DNA of 16,976 bases from Sphingobacteriaceae bacterium (GTDB lineage: Bacteria; Bacteroidota; Bacteroidia; B-17B0; Aurantibacillaceae), in NCBI GenBank assembly GCA_025360355.1, contig JANYCL010000002.1:1-16976 (forward strand). Reading direction: 5' to 3'. Made by a program: the position numbers and the translations under genes. This document shows positions 1 to 6,906 of the stretch, in pieces. The notes beneath the pieces were generated by a model. It did not search any database, was not told the origin of the DNA, and saw only the letters and a program-made list of their open reading frames with translations. Each line of letters begins with the position of its first letter. The stretch's first letter is position 1.

Positions 1-209
1 CAATTGCGTTTACCGTCACCTTCTTTAAAACCCGGAACATGTTCGTAAATGCGGTAAGAATTGAATCTGAATTTTTGATCGGTTGATTTTTGAAGAATTT
101 TGGTTAGATATATTCTTCCGAAAATCTCGAGACAAATGCAAATAAAAATAAGCATGAACAGGAAAAAGCCCATGTTTTTTTTAGTGAATATATTTGAGAA
201 TCTGCTCAT
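1..209 (-). CDS. Membrane-anchored protein, N-terminal 69 residues only (runs off the left edge)
   Basis: An open frame reads leftward from an ATG at 209-207 to the window edge without a stop. It begins MSRFSNIFTKKN, followed by one strongly hydrophobic segment (about residues 13-30, GFFLFMLIFICICLEIFG), then a polar stretch ending YRIYEHVPGFKEGDGKRN. This looks like a short basic cytoplasmic tail, one signal anchor, and an extracytoplasmic domain that is mostly outside the window. The start lies 3 bases after the stop of the carbamoyltransferase gene, so translational coupling is likely. Genes next to NodU-type carbamoyltransferases often encode small membrane proteins and SGNH/GDSL-type hydrolases. 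An anchored hydrolase would fit, but no catalytic motif is visible here, so the function is unknown. The gene itself is well supported by position, anchor and the continuous frame. Confidence 0.7.
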   Translation of the reverse strand, partial: MSRFSNIFTKKNMGFFLFMLIFICICLEIFGRIYLTKILQKSTDQKFRFNSYRIYEHVPGFKEGDGKRN

Positions 210-212
210 GTT

Positions 213-2075
213 TTAATCCAGCTTATATTCTGTTTGCCACATTTTATCTTCTTTCCATTCGGGCTGTTTCTTTTTATCGAACACAAAATTACCAATCACT
301 AAATAATCCATTTCTGTTCGCATCAAACATTTATAGGCATCACTCGGTGTGCAAACAATTGGTTCTCCGCGCACATTAAAACTTGTATTCACCACCATTG
401 CAATACCGGTTTTCTTTTTAAATGCATTGATCAGATTCCAGTAGCGCGGATTAGTTTCTTTATGTACAGTTTGAATGCGTGCCGAAAAATCGATGTGTGT
501 TATTGAGGGTAAAGATGAGCGACTATAATATAATTTGTCTTTTAAGGGAAGTGAATTATAATTTGGAGGTAATGTTTTACGTATTTCTTTTTTTACTGGC
601 TGAACCAATAGCATATAGGGAGAAGAACTTTTTATATCGAAATAATTCTGAGCATCTTCAGCTAGAACAGAAGGAGCAAATGGCCTGAAACTTTCGCGGT
701 ATTTTATTTTAAGATTTAATTTTTTCTGCATCTCCTCACTGCGCGGATCGCTAATAATACTGCGGTTGCCTAATGCACGCGGACCAAATTCCATTTTTCC
801 CTGAAACCATCCTATAACATTTTCTTCATTTAATAATGCTGCAACATCAGTTGTTAATTCATCTTCACTTTCGTAATACTTATAGTTGGCTTTATATTTT
901 TTTGAAGTTTGTATTATTTCCTGATCAGAAAATTCCGGTCCGAGATAACTTCCGTTCATGGAGTCATTAGCTCCAGGAGTTTTGCGTTCGTTTTTAAAAT
1001 AAATATAATAGGCAGCTAAAGCAGCACCAGGCGCACCGCCTGCATCACCGGAAGCGGGTTGAATAAATATGTTATTGAAAATATTTAAGTTTTGTAATTT
1101 ACCGTTAGCAACACAATTTAATGCTACACCACCTGCTAAACATAAATTTTTTGAGTTCGTTAGTTTCTGTGCTTCTGTCGCCATTTTAATTACGACTTCT
1201 TCAGTCACAATTTGAATTGCTAATCCAAGATCACAATGACATTGCTGCAATTCTGATTCAGATTCGCGTCGAGGGAAACCAAATAATTTAAGCCATTCAT
1301 CATCTTTTGCCATTCTTAATCCAACGGCATAATTAAAATATTTTTGATCTAGCCAAATACTTCCGTCGTCTTTTATGTCGACCAATTTAGTTTTGATGAT
1401 CTCAACATATTTTTTTACATCGGCGCTTTCCGGATTTCCGTAAGGTGCTAATCCCATTAATTTATATTCGCCTGAATTAACTTTGAATCCCAAATAATAA
1501 GTGAAAGCAGAATACAATAGGCCTAATGAATTAGGGAAATGTAATTCTTTTAAAATTTTTATTTCTGCTTTATTCCCATAACAAATGGAAGCGGTTGCCC
1601 ATTCGCCAACACCGTCAATGGTTAAAATAGCGGCTTCATCAAATGGTGATGGATAAAAAGCGCTTGCTGTATGTGATAAATGATGTTCGGGAAATAATAA
1701 TTTTAATTTTTTCTTATCGTAAACTTCAACCTTTTTTAATTCGTCCTTAATTAATTTTTTAAGGAACATTTTATCTTTCAGCCAAACGGGCATCGCCATT
1801 AAGAATGATCTGAAGCCTTTTGGGGCAAATGCATAATAAGTTTCGAGGAGGCGTTCAAATTTTAAAAGTGGTTTGTCGTAAAAAACAACGGCATCTAATT
1901 CATCAAGACTTAAACCGGTTTCTTTCAAACAATATTTTATGGCTTCAACAGGAAATCCGTCATCGTGTTTTTTGCGGGTGAATCTTTCTTCCTGAGCGGC
2001 GGCGGTAATTTTTCCATTCTGAATAATAGCTGCTGCGGAATCGTGATAAAAAGCAGATATGCCAAGAATGTTCAT
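213..2075 (-). CDS. NodU/CmcH-family O-carbamoyltransferase
   Basis: A 620-residue protein, close to the usual family length. Members transfer a carbamoyl group from carbamoyl phosphate to a hydroxyl of a sugar, antibiotic or Nod factor through a carbamoyl-adenylate intermediate. The N-terminal Kae1-like part starts MNILGISAFYHDSAAAI and contains HHLSH (131-135), TIDGVGEWAT (152-161), SGEYKLMGLAPYG (201-213), LAGGVALNC (313-321) and QPASGDAGGAPGAA (339-352). The C-terminal YrdC-like part contains GKMEFGPRALGNRSI (426-440), ESFRPFAPSV (461-470) and VNTSFNVRGEPIV (562-574). No signal peptide is seen, so it is cytoplasmic. The HHLSH histidines and the acidic TIDG motif are the expected metal/active-site elements, so the enzyme looks intact. 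The substrate cannot be read from the sequence. The neighbouring membrane protein suggests a cell-surface glycan or exported molecule rather than an antibiotic, but this is inference. Confidence 0.93.
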   Translation of the reverse strand: MNILGISAFYHDSAAAIIQNGKITAAAQEERFTRKKHDDGFPVEAIKYCLKETGLSLDELDAVVFYDKPLLKFERLLETYYAFAPKGFRSFLMAMPVWLKDKMFLKKLIKDELKKVEVYDKKKLKLLFPEHHLSHTASAFYPSPFDEAAILTIDGVGEWATASICYGNKAEIKILKELHFPNSLGLLYSAFTYYLGFKVNSGEYKLMGLAPYGNPESADVKKYVEIIKTKLVDIKDDGSIWLDQKYFNYAVGLRMAKDDEWLKLFGFPRRESESELQQCHCDLGLAIQIVTEEVVIKMATEAQKLTNSKNLCLAGGVALNCVANGKLQNLNIFNNIFIQPASGDAGGAPGAALAAYYIYFKNERKTPGANDSMNGSYLGPEFSDQEIIQTSKKYKANYKYYESEDELTTDVAALLNEENVIGWFQGKMEFGPRALGNRSIISDPRSEEMQKKLNLKIKYRESFRPFAPSVLAEDAQNYFDIKSSSPYMLLVQPVKKEIRKTLPPNYNSLPLKDKLYYSRSSLPSITHIDFSARIQTVHKETNPRYWNLINAFKKKTGIAMVVNTSFNVRGEPIVCTPSDAYKCLMRTEMDYLVIGNFVFDKKKQPEWKEDKMWQTEYKLD

Positions 2076-2087
2076 TTAGATTTTTAT

Positions 2088-2119
2088 CAAATATAAATGA
2101 ATAAGATGATTTTAGCAAT
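2088..2119 (-). promoter_or_regulatory. Candidate Bacteroidota-type promoter of the carbamoyltransferase gene
   Basis: On the minus strand TATATTTG (2095-2088) fits the -7 consensus TAnnTTTG exactly. An ATTG (2119-2116) lies 20 bases upstream in the position of the -33 TTTG element. The -7 box is only about a dozen bases from the ATG at 2075, so any leader would be very short. The box sits in the only intergenic stretch between dsbD and this gene, which lets the carbamoyltransferase be expressed separately from the Dsb genes. Confidence 0.4.
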
Positions 2120-2148
2120 TAGAAAGTTTGAGAGTATAGGCAGAGAAA

Positions 2149-4221
2149 TTATTTTTTAGCTTTAAAATTACTGATGCCTGTATCCATCCATTTAATATAA
2201 TCCGCAATATTTGGGTCGTAACCGCGAACGGGATTCAAAGGTTTTTCGTTGTGGTCTAATATTACATATAAAGGTTGGGTGCTTTGTCCGTAAATAGTTT
2301 CTTCTAAATATTTGAATTTATCTCCTATATCGGTAATTTCTCTTTCCTTACCATACCACTGAACTTTCATATACTCTTTCGGATCAAGCGGACGTTTATC
2401 GTCAACATATAATGACACTAGCACAACATCATTATTTAAACGTTTCGTTACCTCAGCATCCGGCCAAACGTAATCTTCTGTCTTACGGCAATTAGCACAA
2501 GCATGACCTGTAAAATCAACCATTAAAGGTTTACCAACTTTTTTGGCATAAGCTAAAGCGCGTTCGTAATCATTTTTGAAATGCACAATACTATTTTTGT
2601 TCACTTCCATGTATTGACCAAATTCCGCATCTTTATTTTCACTTTTTGAAATTCCTGTTGAAGTATTGCCACCAAATCCGTGTGGTGACTCAGAATATTC
2701 TAATGGTGGTAAGATCCCACTGAATAATTTCAATGGAGCTCCCCACATACCAGGAATTAAATAAATTGTAACAAAAAATGCGATAATTGCAATGAATAAA
2801 CGTGTTACCGAAAGATGTTTTACATCACTGTCGTGGGATGTTTTAAATCCACCGATCAAATAAATGCCGAGCAAGCCAAAGATCACGATCCACAAACCAA
2901 TAAAAACTTCGCGTGTTAAAATCCCTGCCTGTACAACCAGATCTGCATTAGAAGCAAATTTTAATGCCAAAGCAATTTCTAAAAATCCCAGCGTAACTTT
3001 TACTGAATTTAACCATCCTCCTGATTGTGGTAATGAATTTAACCATCCCGGGAAAGCTGCAAATAAACCAAAAGGCAAAGCTAATGCCAATGCAAAACCA
3101 AACATTCCCCAAAATGGTCCGGCAATATTTCCTGTTGAAGAAGCTTCAACCAATAAGGTACCAATAATTGGTCCGGTACAAGAAAATGAAACCAAAGCTA
3201 AAGTGAAAGCCATAAAGAAAATCCCAATCAAACCACCTTTGTCAGCCTTGGTATCCATTTTATTTACGAATGAACTTGGTAATACAATTTCAAAGGCGCC
3301 AAGAAACGAAGCGCCAAAAATAATTAGTAATGCAAAAAATGCCAGGTTAAACCAAACATTAGTTGAGAGTGTATGCAAAGCTCCCGCACCAAAGATGATA
3401 GTTACTCCCAAACCTAAGCCAACATAAAGCACAATTAAAAATATAGCGTAAATCAAAGCGTTTTTAATACCTTGTTGTTTAGTTTTACTTTGTTTGGTAA
3501 AGAAACTAACATTCATTGGTATCATTGGGAAGACGCAAGGCGTAAGAAGTGCAGCAAATCCACCAATAAATCCAGCTAAAAAAATGGCCCACCACGACAT
3601 AGAAGTTGCTGCGGGTTTTTCGTTTTCATAATGAGTTTCAGTGAGTACAGCTGATTCTTTTTTAAGAATTGTGCTATCTGTTTTTGCAATTGTTGCATTT
3701 GAAGTATCAGGAGTTATAGTATCTGTTGAGGCAATTTTTTCAGTAACACATTCAGAACTTCCCATAAGTTCAATTTCGAATTTGTCAACCGGTGGTCGCG
3801 TACACATAACATCTGTACAGGCCTGCGCTTCATAAGAACCCTTTACTATTATTTTTCCGCTTGAAAGTAATTTAACAGTTTGGGTAAATGTTGCTTTTTT
3901 AGGATGAAAGGAAACAACAGCTTCCCAAACTTTATCGAATTCAGTTGTCGGTTTCGACTCTTTTAGTTTGCCAACCAATTCATAATCTTTAGATTTTTTA
4001 AAAAGAATTTCAGTCGGAAAAATATCTTCGGCTTCTTTAGCTTTGTTTTTATGAATGGAATAGATATGCCATGGTTCATCAATTTCAGCATTAAATATTA
4101 AATCATATTCACAAGAACTTATTTTTTTTGAAGAATATTTCCAATGAACAGGACTTTGCGCGCTCAGAAATCCAAATGCAAAAACTGAAAATATTGATCC
4201 TAAAAGTAATTTTTTAAACAT
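2149..4221 (-). CDS. dsbD: Thiol:disulfide interchange protein DsbD (three-domain membrane reductant transporter)
   Basis: A 690-residue protein that passes electrons from cytoplasmic thioredoxin across the inner membrane to periplasmic thiol proteins. A signal peptide (about 1-21, FGFLSAQ) leads into an alpha domain with cysteines 135 and 140 (ACTDVMCTRPPV). A low-complexity Ser/Thr linker (about 160-205) follows. The membrane core starts at about 209, with the two conserved membrane cysteines C229 (LLTPCVFPMIP) and C348 (SFSCTGPIIG) and about eight hydrophobic segments to 490. A C-terminal thioredoxin-like domain carries the CANC pair (C575, C578) after MVDFTGHA. All six redox cysteines of the family are present. 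The alpha-domain cysteines are separated by four residues, as in the neighbouring small protein. Partners may include cytochrome c maturation or disulfide isomerisation proteins; none is encoded here. The gene upstream encodes a second free alpha domain. Confidence 0.95.
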   Translation of the reverse strand: MFKKLLLGSIFSVFAFGFLSAQSPVHWKYSSKKISSCEYDLIFNAEIDEPWHIYSIHKNKAKEAEDIFPTEILFKKSKDYELVGKLKESKPTTEFDKVWEAVVSFHPKKATFTQTVKLLSSGKIIVKGSYEAQACTDVMCTRPPVDKFEIELMGSSECVTEKIASTDTITPDTSNATIAKTDSTILKKESAVLTETHYENEKPAATSMSWWAIFLAGFIGGFAALLTPCVFPMIPMNVSFFTKQSKTKQQGIKNALIYAIFLIVLYVGLGLGVTIIFGAGALHTLSTNVWFNLAFFALLIIFGASFLGAFEIVLPSSFVNKMDTKADKGGLIGIFFMAFTLALVSFSCTGPIIGTLLVEASSTGNIAGPFWGMFGFALALALPFGLFAAFPGWLNSLPQSGGWLNSVKVTLGFLEIALALKFASNADLVVQAGILTREVFIGLWIVIFGLLGIYLIGGFKTSHDSDVKHLSVTRLFIAIIAFFVTIYLIPGMWGAPLKLFSGILPPLEYSESPHGFGGNTSTGISKSENKDAEFGQYMEVNKNSIVHFKNDYERALAYAKKVGKPLMVDFTGHACANCRKTEDYVWPDAEVTKRLNNDVVLVSLYVDDKRPLDPKEYMKVQWYGKEREITDIGDKFKYLEETIYGQSTQPLYVILDHNEKPLNPVRGYDPNIADYIKWMDTGISNFKAKK

Positions 4222-4296
4222 ACCGTTTTAAAATTTTTGCAAATTAAGGTTTTGAATTAGATTTATTATTGACGTTTAAAAATTAAAATTAGATTC

Positions 4297-4755
4297 CTAT
4301 TTTTTTGCAGGTACAGTTAATGAAATATCAATTGTTTTAGGAGGCAAACATTGTTTGTCGTTACAAACCATGTATTCAATTTTTATTGGTGTTTCAAAAC
4401 TTTTTAAGTTTTTACGTTTTAATTTTTGTTTGATTACGGCTTTCCCTTCGAATGAGGCAATTTTCATTTCAAAGGTTTTATCAAATTCTTCTTTTACATT
4501 TTCTTCAACAGCTTTTCCAATTAATTCGAAATTACTTCCGGGAGAAAAATTAACTGTAGTTGGAACAGGACCCGCATCCGGAGAAACATTTTGAGAATAG
4601 GTATGCCATCCTTTTTCGATGGTTGCACTCACAATAATTTCGCCTTCCCCGTTAGGTAATTCAGTATATTTAGCCTCCCATTTTACCGGATTCATAACCT
4701 GCCCGAAAAAGTAAAAAGGGGCCAAAAAAATGAACAAAAAACACCAATTTTTCAT
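4297..4755 (-). CDS. Secreted DsbD-alpha-like domain protein
   Basis: A 152-residue protein with an N-terminal signal peptide (about 1-18, hydrophobic, ending FYFFGQ), so periplasmic. The rest is a single immunoglobulin-like DsbD N-terminal (alpha) domain. It shows the family hallmarks WEAKYTE.., KGWHTYSQN (48-56) and a C-terminal cysteine pair C131/C136 in VCNDKQCLPPKT. These correspond in pattern to the ACTDVMCTRPP of the DsbD encoded 75 bases downstream, although the rest of the two sequences differs considerably. There is no membrane core and no thioredoxin CxxC. It probably accepts electrons from the DsbD core, or delivers them to a distinct target, as a free shuttle version of the alpha domain. 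It is the first gene of the minus-strand group. No SD is visible before the ATG, only an A/T-rich leader. Confidence 0.85.
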   Translation of the reverse strand: MKNWCFLFIFLAPFYFFGQVMNPVKWEAKYTELPNGEGEIIVSATIEKGWHTYSQNVSPDAGPVPTTVNFSPGSNFELIGKAVEENVKEEFDKTFEMKIASFEGKAVIKQKLKRKNLKSFETPIKIEYMVCNDKQCLPPKTIDISLTVPAKK

Positions 4756-4934
4756 CGTCTAAAATTTAAATAAATCTAAAAGAATTTAAAACATTAAAAA
4801 TCATTATTTATCGTCATATCAAAAAGCCAATAAATTATAATATCGGTTTTGAGCTAAAAAATTCATAAAAAACAGTGCTTAATTACCTGATTATCAATCC
4901 CTATAACTCATTTTGAAAAAATGTGCTTTTTTTA

Positions 4935-4965
4935 TTTGCGCCAAACATTTTTGTTAGTACATTTG
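4935..4965 (+). promoter_or_regulatory. Bacteroidota primary-sigma promoter of the tRNA-tuf operon
   Basis: TTTG (4935-4938), 19 bases, then TACATTTG (4958-4965) is an exact match to the Bacteroidota -33/-7 consensus TTTG/TAnnTTTG at ideal spacing. It lies about 45 bases before the first tRNA, with an A/T-rich run upstream. Transcription should begin around 4970-4974. Confidence 0.85.
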
Positions 4966-4984
4966 CAGTCCCTTTTTAAAGGGT

Positions 4985-4997
4985 AAAAGTTCTTTGT
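4985..4997 (+). promoter_or_regulatory. boxA-like antitermination element in the tRNA operon leader
   Basis: AAAAGTTCTTTGT lies in the leader between the predicted transcript start and the first tRNA. The core GTTCTTT resembles the bacterial boxA (E. coli core GCTCTTTA), which recruits Nus factors to untranslated stable-RNA transcripts. The same 11 bases recur before tRNA-Trp at 6994-7004. Recurrence in front of two stable RNAs is the main support. Confidence 0.45.
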
Positions 4998-5011
4998 AAA
5001 AACCATAAAAA

Positions 5012-5084
5012 GCCGAAGTAGCTCAGCTGGTAGAGCTCCTGATTTGTAATCAGGCGGTCGGGGGTTCGAGTCCCTTCTTCGGCT
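5012..5084 (+). tRNA. tRNA-Thr (anticodon UGU)
   Basis: 73 bases. The acceptor stem pairs GCCGAAG (5012-5018) with CTTCGGC (5077-5083), discriminator T. The anticodon arm is CCTGA-TTTGTAA-TCAGG, giving UGU. The T-arm is GGGGG-TTCGAGT-CCCTT with one wobble, and the D-arm is canonical (AGCTCAGCTGGTAGAGCT). No CCA is encoded. A run of eight T follows at 5086-5093. It is the equivalent of E. coli thrU in the conserved tRNA-tuf cluster. Confidence 0.97.
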
Positions 5085-5097
5085 CTTTTTTTTAGAA

Positions 5098-5179
5098 GGG
5101 GACATACCAGAGTGGCCAAATGGGACAGACTGTAAATCTGTTGTCTACGACTTCGGAGGTTCGAATCCTCCTGTCCCCA
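5098..5179 (+). tRNA. tRNA-Tyr (anticodon GUA)
   Basis: 82 bases with a long class II variable arm (TGTCTACGACTTCGGA region). The acceptor stem pairs GGGGACA (5098-5104) with TGTCCCC (5172-5178), discriminator A. The anticodon arm is ACAGA-CTGTAAA-TCTGT, giving GUA. The T-arm is GGAGG-TTCGAAT-CCTCC. No encoded CCA. It occupies the tyrU position of the E. coli order. Confidence 0.97.
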
Positions 5180-5184
5180 CTTGG

Positions 5185-5196
5185 TGAATGAGAATG
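5185..5196 (+). repeat. 12-base spacer repeat, copy 1
   Basis: TGAATGAGAATG lies in the spacer before tRNA-Gly and recurs exactly at 5518-5529 before tRNA-Thr(GGU). The following bases up to each tRNA are also alike (purine-rich, TAGA..AG..AAGA..TAA). It may be a duplicated spacer or a processing signal. Confidence 0.6.
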
Positions 5197-5216
5197 AATA
5201 GAGAGAAAGAGTATAA

Positions 5217-5289
5217 GCGGAAGTAGCTCAATTGGTAGAGCTCCAGCCTTCCAAGCTGGAGGTTGCGGGTTCGAGACCCGTCTTCCGCT
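5217..5289 (+). tRNA. tRNA-Gly (anticodon UCC)
   Basis: 73 bases. The acceptor stem pairs GCGGAAG (5217-5223) with CTTCCGC (5282-5288), discriminator T. The anticodon arm is CCAGC-CTTCCAA-GCTGG, giving UCC. The T-arm is GCGGG-TTCGAGA-CCCGT. No encoded CCA. It occupies the glyT position of the E. coli order. Confidence 0.97.
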
Positions 5290-5316
5290 CTGAAAAGTGA
5301 AGTTGATTTTTTGAGA

Positions 5317-5497
5317 CAATAAGATTGGGCACCAAGGAAACGAGGGAAAGTCCGGAGTCTTCTCAAAAGAGTAAATAGAATTGTTTTGGTACCGAATATA
5401 ACCCTTCCCAGGTAACGGAAGGGACAAAGAGAAGAGAAACTTGTGCATCACGGTTTCGAATCCTTTGGATGTCCCCAAACTGAGGGACTTTTCGTGT
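5317..5497 (+). ncRNA. Candidate structured RNA with RNase P RNA-like motifs
   Basis: The spacer between tRNA-Gly and tRNA-Thr is unusually long and contains ordered structure. GAGGGAAAGTCCGGA (5342-5356) closely resembles the first universally conserved segment of bacterial RNase P RNA (GAGGAAAGUCCGG), with one extra G. A small hairpin TTGG-GCA-CCAA (5325-5335) precedes it. Downstream is a perfect 7-bp hairpin CCCTTCC/GGAAGGG (5402-5408/5417-5423) whose loop CAGGTAAC recalls the P8-P9 area of RNase P RNA. Next come an A-rich purine stretch and hairpins ATCC-TTT-GGAT (5460-5470) and GTCCC/GGGAC (5471-5488). The segment 5345-5353 can pair with 5485-5493 (9 bp, one G-T), closing the whole element. 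The conserved 3' segment of RNase P RNA (ACAGAACCCGGCUUA) is absent, so a complete RNase P RNA is not encoded here. It may be a truncated relic, a minimal derivative or something else. Bounds are approximate. Confidence 0.35.
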
Positions 5498-5517
5498 GTT
5501 AAAAGGTTTATGTTCAT

Positions 5518-5529
5518 TGAATGAGAATG
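5518..5529 (+). repeat. 12-base spacer repeat, copy 2
   Basis: Exact second copy of TGAATGAGAATG, placed 25-36 bases before tRNA-Thr(GGU); copy 1 (5185-5196) is 21-32 bases before tRNA-Gly. Confidence 0.6.
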
Positions 5530-5553
5530 CTAGACAGTGGAAGAAGGTAAAAA

Positions 5554-5625
<72 letters not shown>

Positions 5626-5645
5626 CTGCAATTTTAAAAGAGAAA

Positions 5646-5661
5646 TTAGTTAATTAACTAA
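5646..5661. repeat. 16-base perfect palindrome in the tuf leader
   Basis: TTAGTTAATTAACTAA is self-complementary over all 16 bases and lies between tRNA-Thr(GGU) and the tuf start. As RNA it would be a short weak hairpin; as DNA it could be a dimer binding site. No function can be assigned. Confidence 0.4.
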
Positions 5662-5702
5662 AATATAAAAACAAGTATAACAAGAAAAATAAATTTACAA
5701 CT

Positions 5703-6890
5703 ATGGCAAAAGAAAAATTCGACCGTTCCAAACCTCACTTGAATATTGGAACTATTGGTCACGTAGATCACGGTAAAACTACCTTAACTGCAGCAATTAC
5801 TACGGTATTAGCTTCTAAAGGTTTATGCGAAGTTCGCGACTTCGGATCAATTGATAACGCTCCGGAAGAAAAAGAACGCGGTATTACTATTAACACCTCT
5901 CACGTTGAGTATGCGACGGCAACTCGTCACTACGCACACGTTGATTGTCCGGGTCACGCGGATTACGTTAAGAACATGGTTACAGGTGCTGCCCAAATGG
6001 ACGGTGCTATTTTAGTTGTAGCTGCAACAGACGGACCAATGCCACAAACACGTGAGCATATCCTTTTAGCCCGCCAGGTTGGTGTGCCTAAAATTGTTGT
6101 GTTCATGAACAAAGTTGACATGGTTGATGACTTAGAGTTATTAGACTTAGTTGAAATGGAAATTCGTGAACTTTTAACTTTCTATAAATTTGATGGTGAG
6201 AAAACACCAATCATTCGTGGTTCTGCTTTAGGCGGATTAAATAGCGATCCAAAATGGGTTGATAAGATCATGGATTTAATGGATGCAGTTGATGCATTTA
6301 TTCCAATTCCTCCACGTGAAAAAGATAAGCCATTTTTGATGCCGGTTGAAGACGTGTTCACGATCACTGGTCGTGGTACAGTTGCTACAGGTCGTATCGA
6401 AACAGGTGTAATTAACTCTAACGATGCAGTTGATATCATTGGTATGGGTGCTGAGAAATTAGCGTCTACTGTTACTGGTGTTGAGATGTTCCGTAAGATC
6501 CTTGATTACGGTGAAGCTGGAGATAACGTAGGTTTATTATTACGTGGTATCGAGAAAAAAGATATCCGTCGTGGAATGGTTATTTGTAAACCAGGAGCGG
6601 TAAAACCACATGCTAAATTTAAAGCTGAGGTTTATATTTTGAAAAAAGAAGAAGGTGGTCGTCACACACCATTTCATAACAAATACCGTCCTCAATTCTA
6701 TTTCCGTACGACAGACGTAACGGGAGAAGTTGAATTAGATGCAGGTCGCGAAATGGTTATGCCTGGTGATAACGTAACTATCACTGTTAACTTGATCAAC
6801 CCAATTGCAATGGATAAAGGTTTACGTTTCGCGATCCGCGAAGGTGGCCGTACCGTTGGAGCTGGTCAGGTAACTGAAATATTAGCTTAA
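5703..6890 (+). CDS. tuf: Elongation factor Tu
   Basis: A 395-residue, full-length translation GTPase that carries aminoacyl-tRNA to the ribosomal A site. The GTPase domain shows the P-loop GHVDHGKT (19-26), the switch I motif RGITI (59-63), DCPGH (81-85, catalytic His85), NKVD (136-139) and GSAL (173-176). Domains II and III follow, with the typical ends TGRGTVATGRIE and RFAIREGGRTVGAGQVTEIL. The start ATG at 5703 gives the canonical MAKEKFDRSKPHLNIGTIGH; the leader is A-rich (TTTACAACT) with no SD. It sits between four tRNAs and tRNA-Trp-secE, the tufB position of the E. coli locus, and is probably co-transcribed with the tRNAs from the promoter at 4935. The codons look optimised for high expression. 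Nothing is truncated or unusual. Confidence 0.99.
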   Translation: MAKEKFDRSKPHLNIGTIGHVDHGKTTLTAAITTVLASKGLCEVRDFGSIDNAPEEKERGITINTSHVEYATATRHYAHVDCPGHADYVKNMVTGAAQMDGAILVVAATDGPMPQTREHILLARQVGVPKIVVFMNKVDMVDDLELLDLVEMEIRELLTFYKFDGEKTPIIRGSALGGLNSDPKWVDKIMDLMDAVDAFIPIPPREKDKPFLMPVEDVFTITGRGTVATGRIETGVINSNDAVDIIGMGAEKLASTVTGVEMFRKILDYGEAGDNVGLLLRGIEKKDIRRGMVICKPGAVKPHAKFKAEVYILKKEEGGRHTPFHNKYRPQFYFRTTDVTGEVELDAGREMVMPGDNVTITVNLINPIAMDKGLRFAIREGGRTVGAGQVTEILA

Positions 6891-6906
6891 TTGCCAATTT
6901 TAATAT

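Larger units (their letters stand above)
4756..5011. other. Divergent intergenic spacer between the dsb genes and the tRNA/tuf operon
   Basis: 256 bases of very AT-rich sequence without a plausible gene. The right half holds the tRNA operon promoter, a short palindrome CCCTTT-TT-AAAGGG (4970-4983) right at the predicted transcript start, and the boxA-like element. A/T runs at 4905-4934 lie just upstream of the -33 box and could act as an UP-like element. No exact TAnnTTTG box was found for the minus-strand dsb genes, so their promoter is not identified. Confidence 0.6.

Noticed and set aside
194..688. Plus-strand open frames of 61 and 69 codons
   Set aside because: Both overlap the carbamoyltransferase gene on the other strand and resemble no known protein.
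2864..3427. Plus-strand open frame of 187 codons
   Set aside because: It is fully antisense to the membrane core of dsbD, is rich in Lys/Pro/Asn as expected from reversed hydrophobic codons, and has no recognisable domain.
4240..4247. dsbD promoter at TTAATTTG on the minus strand
   Set aside because: It misses the A at the second position of the -7 box and has no TTTG at the right distance; the gene is probably co-transcribed with the upstream alpha-domain gene.
5451..5470. A fifth tRNA suggested by GGTTTCGAATCC (T-arm-like)
   Set aside because: The loop has an extra base, the flanks do not pair as a T-stem, and no acceptor or anticodon arm can be placed around it.
5317..5497. A complete RNase P RNA gene
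   Set aside because: The 3' conserved segment and the partner strand for helix P4 are missing within the spacer and beyond, and the element is much shorter than bacterial RNase P RNA. Only a candidate or relic is claimed.
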